Positions 22,719 through 34,453 of a stretch of DNA of 64,000 bases are shown piece after piece (the stretch's first letter is position 1; each line of letters begins with the position of its first letter). The notes under the pieces are model-generated. The model ran no database searches. It saw only the letters and a program-made list of their open reading frames with translations, and was not told the origin of the DNA. Origin of the DNA: Closterium sp. Naga37s-1 (Eukaryota; Streptophyta; Zygnematophyceae; Desmidiales; Closteriaceae); the NCBI GenBank assembly GCA_947471745.1, contig CANJKZ010000263.1, positions 1,532,501-1,596,500 of the forward strand, given 5' to 3'. Both the position numbers and the translations under genes were made by a program.

Positions 22719-25700
22719 ATGGCGCCCATGCAACCAAGTCTTGGCCCACCTAGGGATGAGCCTAGGGTGTTTGGGCTTGACAAGTTCAACGGTGACAACT
22801 TTGCTGAATGGTCCTTCAAGATGGAGAACATCTTTGACCACTATGACCTGCTGGAGGTGATGGAAGGAACGGAGAAGCGCCCCGAGAACGACCCGGAGAA
22901 GAGCCCGTGGGTGCGGAAGAGCGCACAAGGCTATCTCTTACTTGGGCAAGCGTTGGGGAGCAGTCAGATCCGTCACATCAAGCCATTCCAGCGTGAACCA
23001 GAGAAATGACCAAAGGCATGGGCTGCTCTCAAGGGTGTACATGCTCCTGCAACAGCGGCGGTAGCGGTGGTGTTGGAACGGCAAATGGCGGCACTACGAA
23101 TTGAAGAAAACGAAGCGGTTGAAGAAGGGGTGCAGAAATTCTTCGACTTGTTGACGCGGCTTGAGGGAGCTGATTTGAACTACAGTGAGCTCCAAAAGAA
23201 GACCAAGTTGCTGGCCTTACTCCCAGAGTCATGGTCCTCGCTCATCATCAACCTTAATCGCGACTTGCCCCGCCTCTCGCTTGAAGACGTGAAGCGAGCT
23301 ATCCTTCAAGAGGATTTCCGCCGCCGTGAGTTGGCGAGTGCGGATGGCGCTGGGGCAGCGAGCATCGGCCGTGGATATGGTCGAGGAAGAGGCAGAGGAC
23401 GAGGGGGAGGAAGGTTTGGTGGCAGCAACTTCGGCGAAGGCCGCAGGAGTGGCGGTTACGGCAGCGACGACAAGAGCTACGGACGCGGTCGCGGCCGATT
23501 CGACGGCGAGTGTCACTATTGCCACAAGAGCGGACACATGTGGCGCGACTGCTACAAACTCCCTGATGGTTGGACCCCTGCTCAAGGCCAAGAGGGTAGA
23601 GGAGCAGGAGGAGGGAGAGGACGAGGCCGTGGAGGCCGTGGCGGTCGCGGTGGCGGAGCTGCAAACATGAAGAGCGGAGACAACGACAAGGACCCGAGCG
23701 ACGATCGATACCCGGGTCTATTCTACTTCGTGTCGACGCAAGTACCGGCTGGTCCAGAGAAGGATGAAGGCTTTGAGGAGCCAGCAGCTGTGGGGAAGGT
23801 GACCCTACACCCCCTGGACTATTGGGTGATTGATAGTGGCGCTACCTATAGCATGACACCTCGCCCGGACTTGCTCACCGAACTCGAGCCGTCACCGGTG
23901 AAGCATGTCACATCGGCTTTGGGGCAGCGAGCAGAGGTGAAAGGCATGGGCAAGGCCATGTTCAAGGGTGCTGATGGGAAGATGGTGGGCCTCAAGAACG
24001 TGCTTTGGGTGCCCAGCCTTGCTGCAAACCTGATTTCCGTGCGGCGGTTGGCAAAGGCCGGCATGGACACGAACTCGAAGGGAGCCAAGACCTACACCGC
24101 AAGGCTTGGCGATCGAATTCTTTGGGACCTTCATGAGGACAGGGATGTCTACAACGAGATGTGGCAGATCCCAGTGGTCCCTATGCCTAAGGAGAGGCAA
24201 GTGGCAGCAAGCATCAGCACCAAGGATGGAGCGGTCGGTAGCGACGATGGCGCGAACGGTCGCGCTAAGGAGAATGAGCTCAAGAAGAGCAAACCTGGAG
24301 GGACCATCAAGTTCAGTGAACCTAAGGAGAGTGGTGCAGCAACCAAGGAGCAGCAAAAGGGTGAGGAGAACCCAGAGGCAGCAGCGGAGGAGGACTACGG
24401 AGAGAGTATGTGGGGCGCTATTGCGAGCGCGGCATTCTCCAATCCAACTTCGGCTACGGGGGAGTGTGATTGGCTCACCTTGCATCGGCGCATGGGGCAT
24501 GTGGCCCTGCCCATCTTGCAGCAGCTAGTGAAGAATGAGATGGTTGCTGGCATACGTGTGAAGGGGGAGCCCGATGAGGTGCTTGGCTGCCCGACGTGCA
24601 TTCAAGCCAAGTTCACCCGGTTTCCGTTCCCTAGTTCGGAGGCAACGGCAAAGGCACCGCTTGATGAGGTGGTGATGGACGTGGTGGGCCCCCTGAAGCT
24701 TGGAGCTGCTGGAGCTGAGTATTTTCTCACCATTGTCGACGTCTACACCCGCATGACTTGGGTGTACGTGCTGGCCAAGAAGAGCGACGTGGCTGAAACG
24801 TTGAAGACGGATTGGTTCCCGATGGTGGAGCGGCAACAAGACCGTCTAGTCAAGTCAATCCGCACCGATCGAGGGGGAGAGTTCCTGAGCAAGGAGTTTG
24901 GGTTGTGGCTGAAGAAGAATGGTATTCGGCACTCCCTCACCATGCCATACTCCCCTGCAATGAACGGCATCGCCGAGCGAGCGAACCGCACAATCACGGA
25001 GGCGGCACGCGGGTTGCTCATTGAAGCCGGGCTACCCGACTATTTCTGGCCTGATGCGGTGCGGAGCGCGTGTGTGGCCAAGAACAGAGCCTTGACTCAT
25101 GTGGGAGCAGACAAATGGGTGCCCTATGTGGAGTGGCTAGGAAGGAAGCCAAAGGTGGATATGCTTCGGGTGTTCGGGTGCATGTGCATGGCGCTCGTGC
25201 CTAAGCATCTTCGGCACAACAAGCTTGGTGCCAAGGCGGTGTGGGCCGTGCACTTGGGCATGGCTCAAAACAGCAAGGGATGGCTTCTTTGGGACCCATT
25301 CACCAAGAAGTTCTTGGTGAGCAGGGACTGCAAGTTCATGGAGAACTTCATGTACAAGGATTGGAAGGCGGAGAATGAGGCGAAGATAGGCGTGCGGTTT
25401 GGGGAGGTGAAGAGTTCCGGTTTGGAGCATGTGGAGCTGCCTTTGGAACTGAGCAGCGGCAGCACAACCACAAGGCAATCCTCCCTTGTGAATGGGGGAG
25501 AGGAGGCCAATGATGCAGAGGAAGAAGAGGAGGAGGTGCAGCAAGTGAGCGAGCGTGCACCGTCACTTCCTTCCCGTACTACGAGTGCTCCACGGATTCG
25601 AGCCACACCGCAGCAACGCCAAGGCCTTCAAGTCCCTGCAGCTGAGGAGGAAGGAAGGGGGAAGAGGAGAGTTCAACCCCCTAATAGGCTGACCTATGAT

Positions 25701-27404
25701 GCGCCGGGAAAGCAGGGCAAGACAGCCCTGGCCGGAGCGGCAATGATGGTCGGAGACGACGAGGAGAGTGACTACGAGGAGTGTGCCTTCGCGTTCTTCT
25801 CTCCGGTGGAGATGCCGGGAGAACCAGCAACTCTCAAGGAGGCTTTGGAGAGTAGTGATGCTGAGGAGTGGAAGAAGGCCATGGAGAGTGAGCTGAAGAG
25901 CATCGAGGAGAATGACACGTTTGAATTGGTGGAGCTACCGGAGGGGCGTACGGCGATAACGTCCAAGTGGCTCTTCAAAATCAAGTCGGATGCCGACGGC
26001 AAGATTGAGCGCTACAAGTCTAGGCTTGTAGCCAAGGGGTACCAGCAGAAGGAGAAGGTGGACTTCAAGGAGCTGTTTGCCCCTGTGGTGAAGCCGACGA
26101 CGCTGCAAACCCTATTCGCGGGAGCCGCCATCAAAGGATGGGTAGTAAAACAAATGGACATCGTAACGGCATTCCTTAACGGCATCCTTGAGGAGGAGAT
26201 TTTTATGGCGCAGCCAGAGGGGTTTGATGATGGTAGTGGCAGAGTGTGGAAGCTGAAGAAGGCCCTCTATGGGCTGAAGCAGGCCCCTAGGCAATGGTAC
26301 ATGAAGCTGCGCGAAGTGTTGGAGGGGATCGGCTTCACTCCCTCAACGGCCGATCACTCCTTGTTCATGCTTGGCGAGGGAGAGCAGAGGAGTTTCATGG
26401 TGGTTTATGTGGATGACATCCTCATTTTCTCACCCTCTTCTGACCTTGTGAAGGAGGTGATGCTGAAGCTTCAAGACAAGTTCAAGTGCAAGGCCCTTGG
26501 TGACGTGAGCTTCTACCTTGGGCTCCACATCGAACGAGATGTGGAGAAGCGGTGCATGCGGGTGCATCAACGAAAGTACCTGGAGGCATTGGCTGCCAAC
26601 TTTGGGCAGAGTGAATGCCATGTGGCTACACCCTTTCCCTCTGGGTTCAAGTGTGTGAAGGGACCAGAGGAGGAGAGCGTTGGTGAAGAGGAGAGGCGCC
26701 GATTTCACTCGTTGGTGGGCAGCCTCATGTATGCGGCGGTAAACACCCGACCGGACGTCGCGTTTGCTACCGGGCAGCTGGCTAGGGTTGTGCAATGCCC
26801 TAATGAGGAGCAGGTAGCAGCTGGAATGAGGGTGGCCAAGTATCTTGGCCAAACACCGACCGTTGGGCTGCAATACTCGGCGGCGGCACAAAGGCGCCAA
26901 AAGGGCGCGGATGGTGTTGAACCGGGGCGTTTGTTCCTCACCGCCTACTCGGATGCTTCATATGCATCAGAACCAGAGGACATGACAAGTGTGGGAGGCT
27001 TCATATGCTGTGTTGGTGGAGGCCCAACTGCTTGGGAGAGCAAGAAGCAGGTTGACCAAGCTTTGAGCTCGGTGGAGTCCGAGTACATGGCACTCTTCCG
27101 TGCCGTACGGGAGATTGTGTGGCAGCGGCGTTTGTTGGCTGAATTGGGGGAGGAGCAGCAAGGACCTACCCCACTGTACTGTGACAGCCAGGGTGCCATT
27201 GCTCTTGCTAAGAACCCTGTGTTGCATGGACTCACGAAGCACATGAGGGTGAAGTGGCATTGGACGAGGAGCATGGTAACCGCGGGTGAAGTTGAGTTGC
27301 GCTACGTGAAGACCACGGGGCAGCCGGCTGACATGATGACCAAGAGGCTGGTGGAGCAGCAGCATTGGAAGTGTTGCAAGCTGGCTGGGATGGCTCTGAA
27401 CTGA
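22719..27404 (+). CDS. Copia 1 Gag-Pol polyprotein with one in-frame TGA
   Basis: The ATG at 22719 opens a frame of 1562 codons with a single stop (TGA, 23007-23009) inside the capsid region, where a Trp codon would be expected. Order of domains: copia-type Gag (FNGDNFAEWSFKMENIF), Gly/Arg-rich linker, CCHC zinc knuckle (CHYCHKSGHMWRDC, near 23510), protease DSGA (near 23830), GAG-pre-integrase HHCC zinc site (24480-24610), integrase D, D (TDRGGEF) and E (24670-24980), reverse transcriptase with YVDD (near 26406), and RNase H (SDASYA, ESEYMAL, YCDSQGA). It would be functional apart from the nonsense codon, unless that is read through. Confidence 0.93.
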
Positions 27405-27445
27405 GAGAGCAACATATCCTAAGGCCAACAATCCGAGGGGGAGTT

Positions 27446-28274
27446 TGTTGGTGCAACCCTACGGTTTGCACTCGGCTTGTTGTCCGTGTGCGTGAATGTG
27501 TGTGTGTATGGAATGGTATGAGGGCATGGGATAATATATATTTCATGCTTATAATTGTGTGTGAATGTTGAGTCATGATGTCGAGTGTGTGTGTCGAGTC
27601 AATAGCGAGTTATCGCTAGACGCGTGTTACGCGGTCGTTTGTGTCTCGCGCGCGGTTTCTATTTTGTCGTGCGCGGTTTCTATTTTGTCCTGTGTCGAAC
27701 GTTCAGCGTGTCGCAGGTGTGTGCAGCAGACCCATCAAGAACTCAAGGATGAGTTTGTGATGAAGAGCCCGAGCCTTGGTGTCAAGCCTCAAGTGATTTC
27801 GAAGCTCGCCAAAAGGGTGCACCTCAAGATATTGAAGATAGTTACATTACTTTGTGTAGTGTAACATTTCACTTGGTGTAGGCCCTAGTGAAGGGTAGTT
27901 TCGAGACCCTTCGTGGTTGGGGACAGTGTGGCACTGTTCCACATCACTGTACCTCGGCTCTTGGGGTTTGTAGGAGCTGGGAGTCATTCCCAACTCGTAA
28001 CTCTTCCTAACTCTTCCTATCTTGTGTTCTAAGACTATAGTGGCTGCCATAGTACCGTTCGTTCAAACCAACGCTGTGTCGTCAATTCTTTATCAAATCG
28101 TGCAATCTAAATTGATAATTCTAGACGACGTGACGACGCTCCAGATCCAATTTGAATCAAGTCATTTGCAGCTGTCAGCAGAACGCTATCAACGTTTGAA
28201 GCCGCTGTGCAGAAATCCGTCTGTGCTCTCTATCTTTCGTTTTAGGCACATTCAAGCCTATTGTGACTATAACA
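27446..28274 (+). repeat. Right LTR of copia 1
   Basis: This 829-bp LTR appears identical to the left one; it is followed by the CCCCT duplication. Confidence 0.95.
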
Positions 28275-28279
28275 CCCCT

Positions 28280-29679
28280 GTCCTATCCCATTCCCCCTGT
28301 CGCTTTCTCCTTCCCCTGTCCTATCCCATTCCTGTCCTAGTTCAAGCGTGAGAGATTGACCCAAAGTACTATTCACTATTCAGCCCCCCCCCCCCCCCCC
28401 GCTGCTCCCCCCTGCACCCATTCGTCCCCTTGTCCCCTCACCCAACCCTCGCTTTTTCGCACTCCCATCCGTCGTTTTCCCCCTTGTTTGTTCCAGGGCA
28501 TTCCCCCCTGCCACCATCCCCCATGGCACATCCTCCTATGCCACACCCTCAGTTTCACGCCTCCCCATTCCCGAACTCCCCTTGTCCGTCGGTCCCTTGG
28601 CGTCTTGCCCTTCCCTGCAGGCAGCAAAGGCGCGACGGTAGCAAGCGGCTCGCTCTCACTGTCTCTCCGCCACCAATCCTCCTCTCCCCCACCCCCGCCG
28701 TCCCTCCTTTCCCCCGTTACCATTCAAACCTTCCCCCCGTCCCCGTCCCTCCTTCCATCAGTGTCCGTCCCTCCTTCCCCCACCATCCACCCTTTACCCT
28801 ACCCTTGTCCTTTCAAGGCATCCCCCGATTCCTAAACCCTTCCTTTCCCTTTCTCCCATCCCTTCCCTTTCCCCCTATTCAGTCCCACCATTCACCCCTC
28901 TCCCGGCCATCCCTTTCCCCCCTCTCCTGTCCCTCCCCATTCCCCTCATCCGACCCTTCCCTTTCCACTATGACCCCACGGTGGCAGGCGTGACGACATC
29001 CAACCCTCTGCTCCACCGCTCCCAACTCCACTGCTTCCCTTCACCCACCCCGCTGCTTCCCTTCACCCACCCAACTACTTCCCTTCACCCACCCCATCAC
29101 TTTGTGTCGTCGCGCACCCCACTGTTTCTGCCAACCCTCCATTCAATTTCCCCATCGAACATTTTTCACTTCTTCGGCTGGTGTCCTTCCCTATCCCCCT
29201 CCCCCCCTGCTATCGGTGGACAGCTGCATCAATAATGGATCAGAGGGGTGTGAAGTCTGGCTCATCTTGGAGATGCCATGTAGGATTTAAAGACACTCAT
29301 GTTTGCCTGCCATGTGTACATTCGTTGCACCCAAAAAGAAAAGGGAAACAACCACCCCAAACTTTGACCGTTCTGAAATCCTCAAATGTTCCTTCGAGTC
29401 GCAGAATATGATTTTTGTGTGGTACTCAGCTTATTAAAAATACAAACTCTTTCGTTATGCAATGTAGAGATGACGGCGTACTCATGGGTTTCGAATTTCG
29501 CGTTGTCGTGTCCCCCTTCCCTCCCCCCACCCCTTCCCCTTCCCCCTCACTTTCGAGGTTGGCGACGTTCGCCTCAGTTGTTTCCTTTTTCTCCTCATCG
29601 CAACACAATCTACTCTCTCGCTAGCCAATTAGCGACCAGGAAGGAACAAGACAAAAAAACTGTTTGTCACTGTTCCTAA
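28280..29679. other. Non-coding, pyrimidine-rich sequence right of copia 1
   Basis: This continues the C/T-rich tract that flanks the left side of the copia. There is a C18 run near 28385 and repeated CTTCACCCACCCC units at 29035-29100. No gene is recognised. Confidence 0.4.
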
Positions 29680-29695
29680 GATATCTGCACCGCGG

Positions 29696-30808
29696 CTTTA
29701 AGCCAATGGAAGAAGCTTTTATTTGCAGCCCGCTCAGATCGCCGGAAAGCCGGTTCCCGTCTAAAACAAGAAAAAACAATTCCCTTTTCAGCAGCGCAGG
29801 CGGAATATTCCCAGATAGCCGATTCGAGTTTAATCGTAAACCCATAAGCCTCGGCAGTGTCGCAAGGGCAGCGGGAATCGGCCCGGACAGCCAATTACTC
29901 CCCAGGTCCAGATCAATTAGCGACGTCATCGCGGCGTACGAAGCAGCGCGTTGTGGTAACCCCCCCCGAGAAGAAATTTCGCGCCGCGGACAGGAAGCAA
30001 AGTTTCGGCAGGCGAAAAAAGGCGACGGGAAGAGGACCAGTGAAACAGTTATCCTGGAGATTAAGCTCCTCGAGATTCGTAAGCCGTGAAAGGGATTGTG
30101 GGACCGCGCCGGCAAGCCAGAGGTTATTCATAGAGAGAGAGTAAAGATCCGTTAACTGGCCGATAGATGCGGAGAGGGTCGCGGGGAATTTGTTGCCGCG
30201 TTCGCGCGCAGTGCGGTTGCAAAGGCGAGGCGTGGGTGGGAGCAAGAGAGGGCTGACGGTGCTCGTGAGTTTAGCCTAACGACAGCGCCGTTTTCGGCGC
30301 ATGTTACGCCGGGCCACGTGCACGCGTTCAGCTTGCTCGCCGGGATGGGCAGCAGCGCCGCCGAGAAAATCGCCTTAAGAGCCGCTGTGTCAGCCGCCGA
30401 AGCCTGCGGCGAGGCAGCGGATACGCGCAACCCTAAACTCGGGGACAGGCTCTGAGTGGAGCTGGTTTCGCCGCTGGTTCCGCCACTGGTTCCACCGCCC
30501 GCCGACGCCGCTTCCGCGCGCTCCGTGGCAGATGCTTCTTCCGCGGGTGGTACTTTCTCCGCGAATGCTTTCTCCGCCCTCCGCACGGCGAAAATTTGCG
30601 CCGCAGGAGGCAGATCCGTCCGACGTCCGCGGCGAGCAGCAGGCAGTTTCGATATAAACTGACTCGATATGGGACCAAAAGACGTCGATGGTGAGCAGTA
30701 GAGGAGTAGCAGGAAGAGGCATGCTGTAGCACTAGCGTGGGCGCGCAGCGCGTCGTGAAGAAAGGTGATCGAGCGCGCGACTCGAGGGTATTCTGCGCCC
30801 GCCATCAT
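29696..30808 (-). pseudogene. LRR gene B, first piece: start, signal peptide and first LRRs
   Basis: The ATG at 30808 (or 30805) opens a frame with signal segment CLFLLLLYC, the Ala/Ser/Glu-rich stretch and the LRRNT cap (CTWPGVTC) as in gene A. One base is missing near 30270-30281 relative to gene A. The LRR frame then continues until a C8 run (29960-29967), which has one extra base. The piece stops at 29696, exactly where the 20115-20215 piece resumes, with one extra T at 29697-29699. The frameshifts sit partly in homopolymers, so sequencing error cannot be excluded, but the disruption by insertions is independent of them. Confidence 0.85.
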
Positions 30809-31989
30809 GTGTGAACGGCGCGTGATTCCGACTCAAGCCGCAATACTTATGACTTCCCAGAATCCCTTCCGCGAGAAGCAAAGCCTGTTCAGTTAAGTGA
30901 GACACCTAAACTGCGTTTTAACCGAGGAAGGGAACGAATAGGAAGGATTACGGGCTGAGTTTCCAAGATAAGACATGGAAATTCTGCTGGTCTGCCAACA
31001 TAACTTATACTAAACCAATGCCTTATCGTAAGAAAGTGCGATCTGTGTGCTAAATGTAAACGCAGCGGTAGTGACGACCCTAAGGCAAGTCGTTTCAGAC
31101 TGGGCGCTAACTTTCTGTGGGCTTGCCAGTCGCATTATGGGGTTGCTACGGGTTGTGCTGGGTCAGGCTCGTTTGGGTTGGGTTTAGTGAATCGCGAACA
31201 CCCACAAGCTATAATTGTGCCATTTGCTGGTCATTAGAGAAATGCGGGGGTTGATGTGACGGGGGAGGGATTGGGACCCGCAATTATGCACGGGAAACAG
31301 CAACTGACAAATGCGGTGGCATGCGAGTCTTGAAAGGTCAAGTGCGGTTAATTGACCCTATAGTCTGATACCGCACGATGATTGAGCCGCTGTCAGGGTG
31401 ATACAGATTTTTCCGATCCAATAGAAATGCGACGGCGCGTTCCAAATGTCCAATGGAAATGCGACGTCGCGACTCGCGAACGCTGATCGACGTCGCCAAT
31501 GCCAAGCAACAACATGAGCTGTACAGTATGTCTACGGCAACGAATCGCTTTTCCCGTAATCAGGAAACAGAACGTTTTAGATATTTCGGGTAAAGACCGA
31601 TAATTGCGGGGGTATATGACAGCGACCTACTTCTTCAATCCACGAAAGACAGGATCTCGAGATTTTAGCCAGCTCCACGACCCAAACAAGCCATCATGAA
31701 TTGCACGGTTTTAAACATTTGCTACCAGCTTTCTCTTCCAGGAGAACCTCAACGAGGTGTTGACACTCACAAAAGCAGGATAATCTCAATTTACACACCG
31801 CACCTAGAAAAGTGAAGAGTTCGAGCATTGCCGATTGAGAGCTGACACGACACCGGAGCTCAATTCGTGCGCCAATCACTGTCTAGTCAAGTTCAGTAAT
31901 TTCAACAGCATCAACCCACTCATTATAGCGATAGAAGCATCTCTGCCTACTGGTAAGAACTGCCAAATTTGTACCAAAGTTTACTAAAA
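30809..31989. promoter_or_regulatory. Upstream intergenic region of LRR gene B
   Basis: No gene is seen. Segments resemble the flank of gene A (see 2490-3345). It separates the start of gene B from the 3' remnant of gene C. Confidence 0.35.
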
Positions 31990-32308
31990 CACATTAAGTA
32001 AATAGGTTGAGGAGAGGCACTCAGGTTCATGGGTTCAACGGGTTGGCAGGGTTCCATGCATATGCAAAAAGCCTGATCTTCCTCCCTGCTTTATCCCATG
32101 CCCTTTCCCCCAGTGTTGTCAGGCGTACGATAATGATTGTCTCGAAGGTTGTATCTGATGCTGATTCAACTGGTATGGTACCGGCGGACTTGCCTCTTCT
32201 GCTGCTGCCGTGCTGCTGCTGGTGCTGCTGCTGGTGCTGCTGCTGGTGCTGCTGCTGAGCCGGAACAGCCCCTCGCAGCAGACTCCCTGCCAGCAGCACG
32301 TGTCGCAC
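31990..32308 (-). pseudogene. LRR gene C remnant: C-terminal fragment
   Basis: The minus strand encodes VLLAGSLLRGAVPA followed by a Gln/His repeat and a tail (TTLGERAWDKAG) that matches the region 3' of gene B at 3690-3945 (TTLGERAWEKTG). It is the end of a third gene of the tandem array. The outer copia has inserted at its right edge (target CGCAC), and no further gene C sequence was recognised beyond the nest. Confidence 0.6.
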
Positions 32309-32435
32309 TGTCAAATGTAATTCTATGCTTGTAGGCTACTGTGAGTAGCACAATAGGGAGTACAGTTGTTAGGGTTGCATATTTGTACTTCCACACTTTC
32401 TAGTTTCACCATTCCGTTGTTCGCTAACTTTGAGA
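32309..32435 (+). repeat. Left LTR of outer copia
   Basis: This 127-bp LTR starts TGTCAAATG and is followed directly by the primer site. Confidence 0.9.
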
Positions 32436-32459
32436 TGGTATCATGAGTAGGTGTCGATC

Positions 32460-32985
32460 CTCTCGCCTAGCCTAGCCTAGCCCGCGCCCTAGCGCCCTTC
32501 GCACCCTTGCGCCCTCCGCGCCCTCCGCGCCCTCCGCGCCCTCCGCGCCCTCCGTGCCTTAGCCTCCGCACCCTCCGCGCCATCTCCGCGCCTTAGCACC
32601 CTCCTCCTTCGCGTGTTAGCGCCCTCAGCGCCCCTAGCCTGCGCCCCTAGCCCGTCGCCCAGGCGCCCGCCCTAGCCCGTCGCCCAGGCGCCCGCCCCAG
32701 CCCGTCGCCCAGGCGCCCGCCCTAGCCCGACGCCCAGGCGCCCGCCCTAGCCCGTCGCCCAGGCGCCCGCCGTAGCCCGTCCCCCAGGCGCCCGCCCTAG
32801 CCCGTCGCCCAGGCGCCCGCCCTAGCCCGTCGACAAGGCGCCCGCACCAGCCCGTCGCCCAGGCGCCCGCCCCTAGCCCGTCGCCCAGGCGCCCGCCCTA
32901 GCCCGTCGCCCAGGCCCACGCCCTAGCCCGTCGCCCAGGCGCCCGCCCCTGCCCGTCGCCCAGGCGCCCAGGGGTAAAAAAAAAA
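32460..32985 (+). repeat. GC-rich minisatellites in the outer copia leader
   Basis: Repeats of CGCCCTCCG (32505-32580) are followed by about a dozen units near 25 bp (core CCTAGCCCGTCGCCCAGGCG). They lie between primer site and gag, as do the repeat leaders of the other elements of this lineage. Confidence 0.85.
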
Positions 32986-33348
32986 GGGTTTAGGGTGGGG
33001 GCCTGCAACTGTCGTCCGCGTTCCTGCTTGCCGTATGACCTGCACAGTTGCCTGCATCCCGCAGCCGTCAGTACTGCAGCCCCTACTGTCGCACATACGT
33101 TCCACTGCCACTGGCTCTACTAGCGGCAGCCGACAGCCGCACTTACAGTTTCTAGCTCCGGCCGTTCCTACCTCCAGCCAGCCCTAGCTCGCCGTTTCTA
33201 GCTCCAGCCAGTTGTGCTCCAGCCGTTCTCGCTCCAGCCGTTCTCGCTCCTCGCTCGTAGCTCAATTTGCTCCGTGCTCCAGCCGTTCCTCGCCTAGTTT
33301 CTCCCGTCGCTCCTAGCCTGCCGCTCCTGCACCCCGCTAGCTTTTATC

Positions 33349-34121
33349 ATGGAGTCCACTAGGGTTCTCCAGCAGCAGGGACAGCAGCAGCGGCCGTTTC
33401 AGCAGTGGCTTCCGCAGCAGCAGGGGCGCCCTCAGCAGCTGTGGCGCCCTCAGCAGCCGTGGGGGCCTGGTGGTTCAGGTCGCGTTGGCTGCAGCAGCGG
33501 CCCAGCCATCTGGGGGGCTCGTCGCGGTGGCCGCGACGTCGGCCCCTGCCAGTACCGGATCCTGACCGGCCCTGGTGCTGGCACTACCTGCTGGCGTCCT
33601 GACCACTCTGCACAGCGCTGCTACAGCCGCCTCGACGACCTTTACCGTGAGCGTTTTGGGCCTGCGTCGGCTCCCCCGATCTGGCCCGGTCTGTTTCGTA
33701 GTGGTTACCCTGTGTTTGATATGTCTATGGATGCTGTTTATTCTGTCACGTACGGATCTCTTGGCTTACGTGTACCTAGCTTAGGACCTGCGGCGTGAGC
33801 GTGAGGAGCAGGAGCGGTTGGAGAGGGAGCGGCAGGAGCTGCGGGTGCTGGACCTTCTGGAGCAGCAGCGGCAGCAGCAGCAGCAGCCGCAGCCGCAGCC
33901 GCAGTTGCAGCAGCAGCAGCCGCAGCCGCAGCAGCAGCGACCGCAGCCGCCACCGCAGCTTCCTCTGGAGCGGCGGTTGTTCCCACCTGTGAGTGGCCTG
34001 CGGGCCCTTGGCCTTTCCTCCCCTCCTCCTGTCCGCTCCCAGTCTCCTCCTGTGTTTGTTCCTCCGTTGCCTCCTCCTGACGACCGTCCGGCAGTCTGGT
34101 CTTCTCCTCCTCCTCAGTCTC
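33349..34121 (+). pseudogene. Outer copia gag-like and linker remnant
   Basis: The ATG at 33349 opens a Gln-rich frame with a zinc-knuckle-like block (C-QYRILTGPGAGTT-C-WRPD-H-SAQR-C) matching the one in the inner copia, and ends at 33798. A second frame (33818-34121) is Gln/Pro-rich and corresponds to the linker before reverse transcriptase. The capsid, protease and integrase are absent. The frame is open across the insertion site of the inner element. Confidence 0.7.
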
Positions 34122-34246
34122 TGAGAAACTGAACGAGAATGAATTGACTAAGGGAAAGTTGGGTACAAATGTAAACCCTAGAAAACTGTACCCCATATGT
34201 GCTACCCCACTATAGCCTACAGTAGCTATGTCATATAAATCTGACA
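34122..34246 (-). repeat. 3' LTR of inner copia
   Basis: This 125-bp LTR reads TGTCAGATTT...TTTCTCA on the minus strand. Confidence 0.92.
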
Positions 34247-34453
34247 CACCCCCATAGGCAAAGTGGGGGAGAACAAGGGGTCACAAGACCAGTCAAGCAA
34301 AGCAAAGCAAGCTCAGGGTGGATCACAAAGTCACCACACATTCCGAGCACAAGTTCAAGGCCACAAGGCCAGTTCACATGCAGGATTACATATATATATA
34401 AGGCTAGACAAGCAAGAGCAGGTGTATATATATATGCAACAGTACAAACAAGG

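Larger units (their letters stand above)
21772..28274 (+). mobile_element. Copia element 1, full length with 829-bp LTRs
   Basis: LTRs are at 21772-22600 and 27446-28274, both TGTTGG...ATAACA and apparently identical. The 5-bp target duplication CCCCT is perfect (21767-21771 and 28275-28279). The primer site TGGTATCAGAGCC is at 22603-22615 and a polypurine tract CCGAGGGGGAG lies just before the right LTR. The order protease, integrase, reverse transcriptase, RNase H marks Ty1/copia. The insertion is recent, judged by LTR identity. Confidence 0.95.
20216..29695. mobile_element. Second insertion in LRR gene B, with short terminal inverted repeats
   Basis: The interval is bounded by LRR pieces two and one. 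CAGATATC at 20216-20223 and GATATCTG at 29680-29687 are inverted repeats, the right one eight bases from the junction. A CAG start with an 8-bp target site would fit a hAT element, but the two 8-bp flanks match poorly. The interior is non-coding apart from the copia element at 21772-28274, so the carrier could be a non-autonomous DNA transposon of about 3 kb. Confidence 0.45.
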
